NCBI GenBank assembly: GCA_016704445.1
Contig: JADJAE010000064.1
Location: 4,041-68,040, forward strand
Direction of reading: 5' to 3'
From: Deltaproteobacteria bacterium
GTDB lineage: Bacteria > Myxococcota_A > Polyangia > Polyangiales > Ga0077539
Length of the DNA: 64,000 bases
The translations under genes and the position numbers were made by a program. The notes beneath the pieces are model-generated. The model was given only the letters and a program-made list of their open reading frames with translations. It did not search any database and had not been told where the DNA came from. Below, piece by piece: positions 29,076 through 38,081 of the stretch (position 1 is the first letter of the stretch; each line of letters begins with the position of its first letter).

Positions 29076-31376
29076 ATGACACGTATGCGCAACCTCGCGA
29101 TCGCGCTGCTGAGCGCCTCGCTCGGCGCCTGTGGCTCCGACCCCGTCGTCAACCCTCCGGCGGACGCCGGCACCGACACCGGCTCGCCGATGGACGTGCA
29201 GGCCGTCGACACCGGCGCCGACGCCGGCCCCGGCGACACGGGCCCGCGCGACACCGGCGCCGACCGCCCGGACGCCGGCCCCACCTGCGGAACCCTCCCG
29301 ATCACCCCCGTCGCCCGCCCCACCTCGGGCGACACCGCGCGGGTGATGGGTGACACCACCGCCGCGTACATGGCCCAGAACCCCGGTCCCCGCCCGACGG
29401 CCAACTCGCCCGTGCGCCCGCCGTCGAGCAACACCACCTGCGTGCCCTCGCGCGGCCAGGTCGTCTACTCGTACACCACCGGCGCGATGCCGACGGCGCT
29501 GCGCATCTCGACCACCAACGCCGGCACCGGCCGCACCTTCGACACGGTGCTCTGGGTCACCAACCGCTGCCTCACCACGCTCACCGCGGCGGCCTGCAAC
29601 GACGATGACCCCGAGTTCGCCGCCGCCGCCGACCGGCGCGTCTCGTCGAGCGTGACCACCCAGGTCTTCGCCCCCAACACCACCGTGTTCGTCGTCCTCG
29701 GCGGCTTCTATCCCCCGGCCACCGGCGGCGCGACCACCGACCGCGGTCCCTTCGAGCTCAGCATCCAGGAGCTGCCCCCGGTCGCCATGGGCGGGGCCTG
29801 CCGCATCGACGGCCGCACCCAGATCTGCGACTCCAGCGTGACCCCGGCTCTCACCTGCGTCGGCAACGACCCGGGCTCGGAGATGGGCACCTGCCGCGTG
29901 CGCGGCTCCGTCGCCGGCTCCGTCTGCCGCACCAGCGAGCCCGCGTGCGACACCGGCCTCACCTGCTCGGCGGGCAACATCTGCCAGACCACCGTCCCCT
30001 CGGGCATGCCCTGCGACGCCTTCCGCACCTGCGAGGCCGGCAACACCTGCCTCTCGTCGGTGTCCTTCTCCATCCGCGGCATCTGCACCCGCTCGGGCAC
30101 CGCCATCGGCGCGGCCTGCCGCCCGGTGGGCGCCACCGGCGGCCGCTGCGACACGGGCCTCGTCTGCAGCGCCGACATCGACGCGACCGACACGACCCCG
30201 ACCTGCGTCCAGCAGGCCGCTCCGGGCGGCGCCTGCGCTGCCAACCGCGTGATGTGCGCCGTCGGTGAGACCTGCATCACCGTCCACGGCGGCCTCATCG
30301 GCAACTGCCGCCCCAACGGCACCGTGGCCGGCGCCTCCTGCCGCTCCGGCGCGGGCATGATGCCCTGCGACGGCACGCTCCAGTGCCGCGCTCCCGGCGA
30401 GGGCGCCGCCACCCGCTGCATCAACGTCGTCGCCATGGGCGCGACCTGCGACGAGACCCACGACTGCGCCGACGGCTCTCGCTGCTTCCTCACCGACCTG
30501 AGCGACCGCTTCGTGGGTCGCTGCGGCGTCGACGGCGGCCTCGGCGGCGGCTGCAACGCCACCGGCGCGGCCTGCACCGGCACGCTCACCTGCAGCAGCA
30601 CCGAGACGCCCGAGAACGGCCTCTGCCAGAACGTCGTCGCGGCCGGCATGCCCTGCAACCGCCCGGTCGACCGCTGCGCCGAGGGTCTGAACTGCGTGCT
30701 CAACGACGGCAGCCTCACCGCGGGCACCTGCCGCGCCGAGGGCTCCGTCGCCGGCTCCGAGTGCCGCGCGGGCGACATGCCCTGCGGCACCGGCCTCACC
30801 TGCTCCAGCTCCGCGCTCTCCGCGGGCTTCTGCCAGACCAACGCCGCCGCGGGCAGGATGTGCAACCCCCTCCAGGGCACCATCCGCTGCCCGATGGGCC
30901 AGGTCTGCGGCGCCACCGCGTACAACCGCGGCACCTGCGCGGCGCTCACCGGCATGGAGACCGAGCCCAACGACAGCCCCTCGGTCGTCATGGCGAGCCC
31001 GATCTCGACGACCACCACCCGCGGCGGCTCGCTGCCCTTCGGTGACGTGGACTGCGTGGCGGTCACCGTGCCCGCCAACGGCTCGGTCACCGCGCTCGTG
31101 AGCGACGGCAACGGCCGCTGCCCGGCGCCCTTCCCCGGCGGCATCGCGCTCGACATGTACGGCACCGACGGCACCACCTGGCGCGGCGCCTCGTCCAACT
31201 CCGCCCTCGGCCGCTGCGCCATGATCGACGGCACCCGCGCCGCGGTCTTCCCCTACGCCAACAACCTCCCGGCCGGCGTGTACTACGTCTGCGCCCGCGG
31301 GTTCCGCGACGCGACGACCACCACGGGCGCCATCGGCTCCTACGTGCTGAGCGTCTCCGCCAGCGCCGCTCCCTGA
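29076..31376 (+). CDS. Large Cys-rich secreted lipoprotein
   Basis: A 766-residue lipoprotein. A strong GGAGGA sits 8 nt before ATG 29076, giving MTRMRNLAIALLSASLGAC with a lipobox (LGAC). Then comes an Asp/Gly/Thr linker (DAGTDTGSPMD, DTGADAGPGDTG), a beta-sandwich-like region (about 75-225) with VVYSYTTGAMPTALRIST, and a long series of modules with recurring CDTGLTCS, CEAGNTC and AGSVCR patterns. The C-terminal ~130 residues (METEPNDSPSVVM...GVYYVCARGF) resemble bacterial pre-peptidase C-terminal domains. TTGACG at 28956-28961 may be part of its promoter, but no clear -10 follows. Function unknown; probably exposed on the outer membrane. Confidence 0.75.
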   Translation: MTRMRNLAIALLSASLGACGSDPVVNPPADAGTDTGSPMDVQAVDTGADAGPGDTGPRDTGADRPDAGPTCGTLPITPVARPTSGDTARVMGDTTAAYMAQNPGPRPTANSPVRPPSSNTTCVPSRGQVVYSYTTGAMPTALRISTTNAGTGRTFDTVLWVTNRCLTTLTAAACNDDDPEFAAAADRRVSSSVTTQVFAPNTTVFVVLGGFYPPATGGATTDRGPFELSIQELPPVAMGGACRIDGRTQICDSSVTPALTCVGNDPGSEMGTCRVRGSVAGSVCRTSEPACDTGLTCSAGNICQTTVPSGMPCDAFRTCEAGNTCLSSVSFSIRGICTRSGTAIGAACRPVGATGGRCDTGLVCSADIDATDTTPTCVQQAAPGGACAANRVMCAVGETCITVHGGLIGNCRPNGTVAGASCRSGAGMMPCDGTLQCRAPGEGAATRCINVVAMGATCDETHDCADGSRCFLTDLSDRFVGRCGVDGGLGGGCNATGAACTGTLTCSSTETPENGLCQNVVAAGMPCNRPVDRCAEGLNCVLNDGSLTAGTCRAEGSVAGSECRAGDMPCGTGLTCSSSALSAGFCQTNAAAGRMCNPLQGTIRCPMGQVCGATAYNRGTCAALTGMETEPNDSPSVVMASPISTTTTRGGSLPFGDVDCVAVTVPANGSVTALVSDGNGRCPAPFPGGIALDMYGTDGTTWRGASSNSALGRCAMIDGTRAAVFPYANNLPAGVYYVCARGFRDATTTTGAIGSYVLSVSASAAP

Positions 31377-31459
31377 TCGAGCGCGGCGCCCGTCGCCGCA
31401 CCCGCTCTCTCTCTCTCCAAACTCCCCTCCGATCGTCGCCTCGCTCCCACCGCGGACCG

Positions 31460-31487
31460 CTCCCCCTCCATCGCTTCAGAGGGGGAG
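31460..31487 (+). terminator. Strong stem-loop after the Cys-rich lipoprotein gene
   Basis: CTCCCCCTC and GAGGGGGAG form a perfect 9-bp stem around a 10-nt loop, with a further CCG/CGG pairing across a bulged A. No T tract follows. Most likely it ends or protects the upstream message. The rest of the 278-bp gap to the next start holds only the promoter at 31537. Confidence 0.45.
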
Positions 31488-31536
31488 ACGGACCCTGTGG
31501 CGGCGATGTGACATGCCCTGCGGACTTCCACCGCGC

Positions 31537-31566
31537 TTGACACCCCCCCGTCCGCCTCGGTATCGG
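31537..31566 (+). promoter_or_regulatory. Promoter candidate upstream of the TIGR04563-like gene
   Basis: TTGACA, a perfect -35, at 31537-31542, an 18-nt C-rich spacer, and TATCGG at 31561-31566. The start codon at 31655 leaves an ~80-nt leader. Confidence 0.5.
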
Positions 31567-31654
31567 CTTTATGGGTCCGTCATTTCATGTACGGACGAGG
31601 CTGCCAACCGCAGCGTCGGACCGCAAACCGCCGATCACGGCAACAGGTGCAACG

Positions 31655-31870
31655 ATGTCGCAGAGCGACAAGCGCAAGCAGAGTCTCTACTTCCCCGAGT
31701 CGATGCTGCTGGAGATCCAGCAGGAGGCCATGCGGCTCGACCGCTCGCTCTCCTGGGTGATGCAGCGCGCGTGGAAGCTCTCGCGGCAGGACATCCGCAA
31801 GCTCCCGTCGGTCAATGACGTGCCCGACATGGAGGCCGCCGACGACCCCCGCGGCCGCGACGAGGACTGA
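31655..31870 (+). CDS. TIGR04563-like small protein (ribbon-helix-helix-like)
   Basis: A 71-residue protein whose core KRKQSLYFPESMLLEIQQE followed by RLDRSLSWVMQRAWKLSRQDI matches the short family annotated TIGR04563 in myxobacteria. The pattern of one beta strand then two helices suggests a ribbon-helix-helix DNA-binding fold. These proteins occur in many copies per myxobacterial genome and their targets are unknown. ATG 31655 starts directly before the conserved core; longer in-frame starts would add unrelated residues. The acidic tail (DMEAADDPRGRDED) is variable. The hydrolase gene follows after 58 bp, possibly in the same transcript. Confidence 0.8.
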   Translation: MSQSDKRKQSLYFPESMLLEIQQEAMRLDRSLSWVMQRAWKLSRQDIRKLPSVNDVPDMEAADDPRGRDED

Positions 31871-31928
31871 GCCTCCGGCGCTCCCCGCCAACCCGCCAAC
31901 GACCTCGACGACCCGCTGACCGCAACCG

Positions 31929-32788
31929 ATGTCCTTCGCCGAAGGCCCTGACGGCACCCGTCTCTTCTACGAGTCCGACGGCGACGGGCCCGCGGTGGTC
32001 CTCTGCGACGGCATCGCGTGCGAGGGCTTCATCTGGCGCTACCTGCAGCCGGCCCTCACGCCCGCGCATCGGGTCATCCACTTCAACTACCGGGGCCACG
32101 GGCGCTCCGGGCCGCCGGTCGACCCCGAGCGCGTCGGCGTCGAGGACCACGCGCGCGACCTGCACTGCGTCCTCGCCCACGCGGGCGTCTCTCGCGCGGT
32201 GATCATCGCCCACTCGATGGGCACGCAGGTCGCCCTCGAGGCGTGGCGACAGAAGCACGACGCGGTCGCGGGCATGGTGCTCATCTGCGGCAGCTACGGG
32301 CTCATCACCCGCACCTTCCACGGCAGCGACCTGCTCTCGGTCGCGCTCCCCAAGGCCATGGAACTCCAGCAGCGCTTCCCCGGCCTCATGCGGGCCCTCT
32401 GGTCGCGCGGCCCGGTGGGGCTCTCGCTCTGGGTGGCCCGCGCGCTCGGCGAGGTCGACGCGCTGCGCCTCCGCCCGGAGGACCTCGCGCCGTACTTCGA
32501 GCACGTGGGTCGGCTGGAGCCCGGGATGTTCCTCCGCATGCTTGCCGCGGCCGGGGCGCACAACGCCGAGGACCTCCTCTCCGAAGTCACCGCCCCCACG
32601 CTGGTCATCGCGGGCGAGCGCGACACCTTCACCCCGGTCCGCTACGCCGAGCAGATGGCCCGACAGATCCGCGGCGCGACCTTCGTGCGCCTCGACGGCG
32701 CCTCGCACACCGCGCCCTCGAGCAGCCCGAGCGCCTGCAGGACGAGGTCCTCCGCTTCCTCTCGCGGGTCCATGCCGATGCGGGTTGA
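31929..32788 (+). CDS. Alpha/beta hydrolase (one frameshift near the 3' end)
   Basis: About 286 residues after correction. It has the alpha/beta-hydrolase fold with GDGPAVVLCDGIACEG, HFNYRGHGRS, the nucleophile Ser in IIAHSMGTQVALEA near residue 97, the acid in IAGERDTFTP near 235 and the His in DGASHTA near 259. After SHTA the reading frame moves: the true C-terminus LEQPERLQDEVLRFLSRVHADAG is in another frame and ends at 32788, which needs one extra base near 32712-32717. Uncorrected, the ORF runs straight into the next gene and would give a false hydrolase-transporter fusion. Substrate unknown. Confidence 0.8.
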
Positions 32789-34055
32789 CCCGCGCACCCG
32801 CCACGTCCTCACCGCCCTCGCGCTCCTCTATACCGCCCAGGGTATTCCCTTCGGCTTCGCCGCCGAGTACCTCCCGGTGGTGCTGCGCGAGATGGGCTAC
32901 TCGCGCACCTTCATCGCCTCGATGTTCTGGCTCCAGCTCCCGTGGCAGCTCAAGCCGCTGTGGGCGCCGCTCGGGGACCACCCCAGGGTGCGCCCGTACG
33001 CCCGCCACATCCTGCTGGCGCTTCAGTGCGCGCTCGCGCTCGCCACGGCCTCCTACGCCTTCTTCCCGGTCGCCACGTCGCTGCCCTTCTGGTTCGCCCT
33101 CACCGCCCTCTCGGCGCTGCTCGCCTCGACGCAGGACATCTTCGTCGACGCCTTCGCCGTGCGCTCGCTCGACTCCCTCGGCCGCGGCTACGGCAACACC
33201 GCGCAGGTCGCCGGCTACCGCGTGGGGATCGTCCTCGGCGGCGTGGCGCTGCTGCACTACCAGACCCGCTGGGGCACCACGCCGACGCTGCTCGCCTGCG
33301 CGTCGATCATCCTCCTCGCGGGCCTCGGCGCCTTCGCGCTGCGCCACGACGCGCCCTCGCAGGAGCCCGGTCCCAGCGCGGCCCCGCGGCCCACGCTGCT
33401 GGTGGTGCTCGACCAGCTCCGCTCGGTGGTGGGCCCCGGCGTGTGGCGCGTCGCGGCGCTGGCGGTGACCTACAAGCTCGGGGCGCACACGGCCTCCGCG
33501 CTCATCAAGCCGATGCTGGTCGACCACGGGTGGACCCGCGAGGCCATCAAGGACGCCGTGGTGCTCTACGGCACCGGGGCCTCGATCTTCGGCGCGGCGC
33601 TCGGCGGCCTGCTGCATCGCAGGGTGAGGGAGGCCCGCGCGCTGGGCATCGCGGCGGTGGCGCAGGCGGCGTCGATGATACCGCTGGCGATGGCCGCCGC
33701 GCAGGGGGCGCCCCGGGACATCACCCTCGCGGCCATCATCGCCGAGCACCTCGCGAGCGGGCTCGGCACCACCGTGCTCTTCGCGGCGCTGATGAGCGCG
33801 ACGAACCGCGAGCGCGCGGCCCTTCACTACACGGTGCTCACCAGCCTCAACGCGGTGGCCATCGCCTCGGGCGGCTACGCGGGGTCCATCACCGCCGACG
33901 TGGCCGGGCTGAGCGCCGCGGTGGCGCTGGCGATGGTCCTCAGCGTGGCGCCCTGCGCGCTGCTTTTCCGCTGGTCGGCGCACTCGGCGAGGAGCTCGGG
34001 AATGGAGGCCGCGGAAGTGGAAGATTCGTTGACGGTGCGCGGGGGTTCCCTCTAG
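32772..34055 (+). CDS. AmpG-like MFS transporter
   Basis: A 427-residue permease of the AmpG / acetyl-CoA-transporter branch of the major facilitator superfamily, with about 12 hydrophobic segments. Diagnostic are LYTAQGIPFGFAAEYLPVVLRE in helix 1, FWLQLPWQLKPLWAPLGD in the first loop and LLASTQDIFVDAFAVRSL, equivalent to the TQDI-DA motif of AmpG. AmpG imports anhydromuropeptides for cell-wall recycling; that substrate is an inference here. ATG 32772 (or 32778) overlaps the corrected end of the hydrolase gene, so the two are coupled. A hydrophilic tail after the last helix is short. Confidence 0.82.
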   Translation: MPMRVDPRTRHVLTALALLYTAQGIPFGFAAEYLPVVLREMGYSRTFIASMFWLQLPWQLKPLWAPLGDHPRVRPYARHILLALQCALALATASYAFFPVATSLPFWFALTALSALLASTQDIFVDAFAVRSLDSLGRGYGNTAQVAGYRVGIVLGGVALLHYQTRWGTTPTLLACASIILLAGLGAFALRHDAPSQEPGPSAAPRPTLLVVLDQLRSVVGPGVWRVAALAVTYKLGAHTASALIKPMLVDHGWTREAIKDAVVLYGTGASIFGAALGGLLHRRVREARALGIAAVAQAASMIPLAMAAAQGAPRDITLAAIIAEHLASGLGTTVLFAALMSATNRERAALHYTVLTSLNAVAIASGGYAGSITADVAGLSAAVALAMVLSVAPCALLFRWSAHSARSSGMEAAEVEDSLTVRGGSL

Positions 34056-34058
34056 GCT
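34029..34058 (+). promoter_or_regulatory. Promoter candidate inside the 3' end of the transporter gene
   Basis: TTGACG at 34029-34034, an 18-nt spacer and TAGGCT at 34053-34058. It would drive the FHA gene that starts at 34115. Confidence 0.4.
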
Positions 34059-34114
34059 CTCGCGGCGCGGCGGGAGACGGCCCTGATACACGCTCTTGAA
34101 GGCCGACAAGTTCG

Positions 34115-35245
34115 ATGGACCTCGATGTCGGTTATGTCTGCAGCCACTGTGACTCCTACGCTCCCCTCGGCGCGACGCAGTGCCCTCGCTGCGCAAGGCC
34201 GATGGGCTTCGACGAGAAGCCTCCCGCGCCGTTCAGGGTCCCCATGCCGGCGCCCGTGCCGGTCGTCGACGAGCCCGGCGACGAGCCCATCGAGGCCGAA
34301 CCGCTGCCCTCGCCCGACCAGGCGCTCGAGCCCACCTTCCCCTCGTTGGGCGAGGCGATCCCTCCCCCTCGTCCCGAGCCCGCGGGTCCGCCCGTGGGTC
34401 CGCACCGCATCCCGCTCAGGTTCGTTCCCACGGAGGCGCTGATGGATCAGGCCCGAAGCTACGTCTGCAAGAAGTGTTATTCCCCGGTCCCTCAGGGCCA
34501 CAAGTTCTGCGGGCGCTGCGGCGAGCCCGTGCCGCGCGAGGTGCTCGGCGCGCAGACGATCATGTTCAGCAGGATGCTCGAGCCCGGCAAGGCCAAGCTC
34601 GTGCTCATCAAGGGCGAAGGGTTCCAGAGCGATCCCTCCGACGAGACGGCCTACCTGCTGGGCGGCCGGCAGCACCCGTGCGGCCGCACCCAGGGGGACA
34701 TCCTCTTCGAGCACGACCCGTGGGTCTCGCCCCTGCACGCGACCTTCTTCTACCGCGACGACGGCAAGCTGGTGATCCGCGACGACGGCTCCCTCAACGG
34801 GGTCTTCGTGCGCGTGCGCTCCCCCATGCCGGTGCAGCCGGGCGACACCTTCCTCGCGGGCGAGCAGGTGTTCCGCCTCGAGACCACGCCGCGGCCCTCC
34901 GACGGCAACGACGCCGAGGGGACGCAGTTCTACTCCTCGCCGAAGCGGGTCTCGCCCTTCCGCGTGGTGCAGATCCTCCGCAACGGCATCCTCGCCACGC
35001 AGGTGTGCGCCCGGGAGAACTCCCTCACCGTCGGCCGCGAGGGCTGCGACATGAACTTCCCCAACGACCCGTACATGTCCACCCGGCATGCGCGCGTCGA
35101 GCTCACCCCGCAGGGCGGCTTCGTGCTGCTCGACACGGGCAGCAAGAACGGCACGTACCTCTCGGTCCGCGGAGAGCGCGAGCTCAACCACGGGGACTAC
35201 CTCTTCATCGGTCGCGAGCTGCTCCGTGTGGACATCTCTGCTTAG
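34115..35245 (+). CDS. Zinc-ribbon protein with two FHA domains
   Basis: A 376-residue cytoplasmic protein. Two zinc ribbons come first: YVCSHC...QCPRC (about residues 7-24) and YVCKKC...FCGRCG (about 114-133), separated by a Pro/Glu-rich linker. Two FHA (phosphothreonine-binding) domains follow. FHA-1 (about 165-250) has CGRTQGDI, SPLHATF and GSLNGVF; FHA-2 (about 290-370) has VGREGCDMNF, STRHARVE and GSKNGTYL. FHA-2 keeps the canonical Arg, Ser, His and Asn; FHA-1 keeps R, S, H and N as well. It is paralogous to the next gene. A role in Ser/Thr-kinase signalling is the usual inference; no kinase lies in this window. Confidence 0.87.
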   Translation: MDLDVGYVCSHCDSYAPLGATQCPRCARPMGFDEKPPAPFRVPMPAPVPVVDEPGDEPIEAEPLPSPDQALEPTFPSLGEAIPPPRPEPAGPPVGPHRIPLRFVPTEALMDQARSYVCKKCYSPVPQGHKFCGRCGEPVPREVLGAQTIMFSRMLEPGKAKLVLIKGEGFQSDPSDETAYLLGGRQHPCGRTQGDILFEHDPWVSPLHATFFYRDDGKLVIRDDGSLNGVFVRVRSPMPVQPGDTFLAGEQVFRLETTPRPSDGNDAEGTQFYSSPKRVSPFRVVQILRNGILATQVCARENSLTVGREGCDMNFPNDPYMSTRHARVELTPQGGFVLLDTGSKNGTYLSVRGERELNHGDYLFIGRELLRVDISA

Positions 35246-35281
35246 CCCGGTTCTTCAGTCTCGAATGGATGGAGGCGCGAC

Positions 35282-36583
35282 GTGATCGTTTGTCCCAAGT
35301 GCAGCAAGGAGAACCAGGACCACTACAAGTTCTGTCTCGGGTGTGGCAACGAGCTGCCCCGCGATAGCGGCGGGGGGAGGCCCTTCCGCGCGCCGACCCC
35401 GACGGCCAACCCGATCGTCGACGTGGGTCGCGGCTCGGCCGTCCCCGGCGGCATTCCCCCGGTGGCCTCGCAGCCCGGGCCCTTCCCTCCCGCGCAGCAG
35501 CAGCCGCCCGGCTTCGCGCCGCAGCAGCCCTTCTCGACGCAGCAGCAGCAGCCGCCCGGCTTCGCGCCGCAGCAGCCGCCGCAGCAGCCCGCCTACGCGC
35601 AGCAGCCGCCCGGCTTCGCGCCGCAGCCTCCGCCCTTCGCGCAGCCGCAGCAGCCCATGCCTCCGCCCTTCGTGCCGCCGCAGCAGCAGGCGCCGGTCGC
35701 GCCGATGGTCCCGAGCGGTCCTTCCCCCATGGCCGCGGCGCCGATCAGCCGGCCGCCCGCGGCGATGCCCGCGACGTGTCCGCAGTGCGCGTCGCCCAAC
35801 CCCCGCAGCAACCGCTTCTGCATCACCTGCGGCTTCGACATGGCCACCGTGGCCGTCGCCCAGGCCCCTGCGCCGGAGGTGATGTCCGAGGCTCCGACGC
35901 CCCCCATCGCGGCCCCGCAGCCGACGGCGCAGGCGCCTCGGCCCGCGGTCGAGCGCGCCCGGCTGGTGCTCATCCGCCCCGACGGAACCGAAGGCGGCCA
36001 CCACTCGCTCATGGAGGGTGACAGCTCCGTCGGGCGCGACTCCGGGGGCGTGTTCTCCAACGACCCCTTCCTGTCGCCCCGTCACGCGTCCTTCACCGTC
36101 GCCAACGGCACGCTGACCGTGCGCGACGAGAGCTCCCTCAACGGGATCTACATCCGCATCGAGCGCCAGCAGCCGGTCGAGCTGCACGACGGGGACGTGT
36201 TCCGCATCGGGCAGGAGATCCTCCGCTTCGAGGCCTTCCACCCGATGCCCCGCCAGGCGGACGGCACCGAGCGCATCGGCGCCGAGTCCGAGGGGCTCGT
36301 CGGCAAGATCGTCCTGGTCACCGGCCGCGAGAGCTTCGCGAGCGCCTTCCCGGTGCCCGTCACCGGGCTCTACCTCGGCCGCGAGCGCGGCGACATCCTC
36401 TTCCCCGAGGATGGCTACGTCTCCGGGCTGCACTGCCAGCTCGCGGTCAACCAGGGGCGTCTCACGGTCACCGACGTGGGCAGCTCCAACGGGTCGTACG
36501 TCCGGCTCAACGGCCCCCGCGCCGTGCGCAACGGCGACTTCCTCCTGCTCGGCCAGCAGCTCTTCCGCGTCCACGTCCTCTGA
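35282..36583 (+). CDS. Zinc-ribbon protein with Pro/Gln-rich linker and two FHA domains
   Basis: A 433-residue paralogue of the preceding protein. Zinc ribbon CPKC...FCLGCG (about 4-24), a disordered Pro/Gln/Ala segment with repeated QPPGFAPQ units (about 60-150), a second zinc ribbon CPQC...FCITCG (about 165-182), then two FHA domains. FHA-1 has VGRDSGGVFSNDPFLSPRHASF and SSLNGIY; FHA-2 has LGRERGDILFPEDGYVSGLHCQL and GSSNGSYV. GTG start with GGAGG 7 nt upstream. It lies 36 bp after its partner, so both probably come from one transcript. Confidence 0.87.
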   Translation: MIVCPKCSKENQDHYKFCLGCGNELPRDSGGGRPFRAPTPTANPIVDVGRGSAVPGGIPPVASQPGPFPPAQQQPPGFAPQQPFSTQQQQPPGFAPQQPPQQPAYAQQPPGFAPQPPPFAQPQQPMPPPFVPPQQQAPVAPMVPSGPSPMAAAPISRPPAAMPATCPQCASPNPRSNRFCITCGFDMATVAVAQAPAPEVMSEAPTPPIAAPQPTAQAPRPAVERARLVLIRPDGTEGGHHSLMEGDSSVGRDSGGVFSNDPFLSPRHASFTVANGTLTVRDESSLNGIYIRIERQQPVELHDGDVFRIGQEILRFEAFHPMPRQADGTERIGAESEGLVGKIVLVTGRESFASAFPVPVTGLYLGRERGDILFPEDGYVSGLHCQLAVNQGRLTVTDVGSSNGSYVRLNGPRAVRNGDFLLLGQQLFRVHVL

Positions 36584-36636
36584 TCCAGACCCGCTCGCCC
36601 GGCGCACGGCCCTCGCGTGAAGGCGGTGCGCTCGGG

Positions 36637-36642
36637 TAGCAT
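36637..36642 (+). promoter_or_regulatory. -10 hexamer (TAGCAT) upstream of the MYXO-CTERM gene
   Basis: TAGCAT ends 11 nt before ATG 36654. No ribosome-binding site is present in between. Confidence 0.35.
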
Positions 36643-36653
36643 CGCGCCCCTCT

Positions 36654-38081
36654 ATGCGCGCGCTGGTCTTCTCCGCCCTCTTCCTCTCCTCCGTGATGCT
36701 CCCGGTCGCGGCCTCCGCCCAGACCGGGTGCGGCGGCGACTACCTCGGGTGCACGAGCGCGCCCATTCGCTACCAGCACCGAGAGGGGCTGCCGGTGGAG
36801 TTCAACTTCGACACGGGATGGGTCCCCTCCGGCTCGCCGGTGCAGGTGCGCATCGAGACGGTGCTCGCGGGCAACACGCAGGTCTCCCTCGAGGGATCAC
36901 TGGTGGGCGCGTGGCCCGAGCCCATGAGCCTGACCGTCGAGCCCACCGAGGGAGGGGGGCGCATCTCGGTCGACTACGGCATCGTGTTTCGGGCGCGCGC
37001 CCGGCTGGCGCTCGACGTGGGGGTGGGAGGGCCCATCCGCTGGGAGGGCAACCTGCCGTACCTGCCCATGATCGACTTCCGCGCGATGTCCGCCAACGCC
37101 TTCGAGCCCTGGGCGTGGAGCCGCGCTTCGACGCAGGGGCGCACCATGCGGCAGCACATCGCGGACGTCCCGATCACCGACGCCATCGTGCGCATCCCGG
37201 GCATCTCCGGCGGGTTCTCGCTCGACGCGATGGGCGAGGTCGAGGCGGGGTACCGCTCGACGCGCTTCACCTTCGGCGGCCAGGCCGACCCCATCACCCA
37301 GGGCATGCGGCGCGTGCAGGCGGTGTTCATGGCGGGCTCCTTCGTGGAGTACCAGCCGGCGCTCGAAGGGGTGCTGGACTACACCGTCGGAGTGAGGCTC
37401 TACCCCGGGCTCTACGTCTCCCTCGCGGGCCGCCGATGGACCATCGGGCTGCCGGAGATCCCCGTCGGGGTCGGTCCGCTGCCGCGCACCATCCGCTTCG
37501 ACCCGTCGGTCGCTCGCCTCGGTCTGCCGGACGTCCTGGCCGAGCCCGCGATGGTGGACTTCGGCGAGGTGACGCTGGGCCGCGCGGCGGAGCGAGACGT
37601 CACGCTGCGCAACGTGGGCGAAGGGGACGGGCGGCTGCTCACCATCGCGGGCGACGGGCCCTTCAGCTCCCCGGCGAGCTCGCGCCCGCTGCCGGTGCGG
37701 TCGCGCTCGGTGGTGGTGGTGACCTTCACCCCCGTGCGCCCGGGGCCCGTCGAAGGAACCATGGTGGTGACCACCAACGACCCCGACAACCCCCGGGTGC
37801 GGGTGGCGGTGCGGGGCTTCGGCGTGGAGCCGCCGCCGGAGCTGCTCGACGCGGGGAGCGCCGTGCCGGTGGAGGCCGACGCGGGCGAGGTCGCGGAGGA
37901 CGGCGGCGTTCCGTCGACGCTGACCGGGGTGGACGACGGCGGCTGCGGGTGCTCGGTGCCCGGGCAGACGCGCAAGGCGCCGGGGGGAATGGCCGCGCTG
38001 CTGGGGATTGGTGTATGGGGGGCCGCACGGAGGTCCCGACGAGGGGCCTCGAAGCGACGGAAGACGGAGGAGAGTCCATGA
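36654..38081 (+). CDS. Exported Ig-like (ASH/choice-of-anchor-D-like) protein with MYXO-CTERM-like tail
   Basis: A 475-residue secreted protein. The signal peptide is MRALVFSALFLSSVMLPVAASAQ. The central part (about 25-290) is unrecognised and beta-rich. Residues about 295-395 form an ASPM/SPD-2/Hydin-like Ig domain (VDFGEVTLGRAAERDVTLRNVGEG, VVVVTFTPVRPG, TNDPDNPRVRVAVRG). An Ala/Asp/Val-rich linker leads to DDGGCGCSVPG, a hydrophobic stretch GGMAALLGIGVWGAA and RRSRR, the layout of a MYXO-CTERM sorting signal in which the Cys region is thought to be processed and lipidated. The stop overlaps the ATG of ilvE (ATGA), an unexpected coupling of a surface protein with an amino-acid enzyme. Confidence 0.72.
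   Translation: MRALVFSALFLSSVMLPVAASAQTGCGGDYLGCTSAPIRYQHREGLPVEFNFDTGWVPSGSPVQVRIETVLAGNTQVSLEGSLVGAWPEPMSLTVEPTEGGGRISVDYGIVFRARARLALDVGVGGPIRWEGNLPYLPMIDFRAMSANAFEPWAWSRASTQGRTMRQHIADVPITDAIVRIPGISGGFSLDAMGEVEAGYRSTRFTFGGQADPITQGMRRVQAVFMAGSFVEYQPALEGVLDYTVGVRLYPGLYVSLAGRRWTIGLPEIPVGVGPLPRTIRFDPSVARLGLPDVLAEPAMVDFGEVTLGRAAERDVTLRNVGEGDGRLLTIAGDGPFSSPASSRPLPVRSRSVVVVTFTPVRPGPVEGTMVVTTNDPDNPRVRVAVRGFGVEPPPELLDAGSAVPVEADAGEVAEDGGVPSTLTGVDDGGCGCSVPGQTRKAPGGMAALLGIGVWGAARRSRRGASKRRKTEESP

Noticed and set aside
32700..32790. Programmed ribosomal frameshift at the hydrolase end
   Set aside because: No slippery heptamer or downstream structure stands out, and similar indels occur in unrelated genes of the same sequence.
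31929..34055. A single 708-residue hydrolase-transporter fusion protein
   Set aside because: The hydrolase C-terminus (LEQPERLQDEVLRFLSRV) is present in another frame and stops at 32788. The fusion arises from one missing base near 32714.
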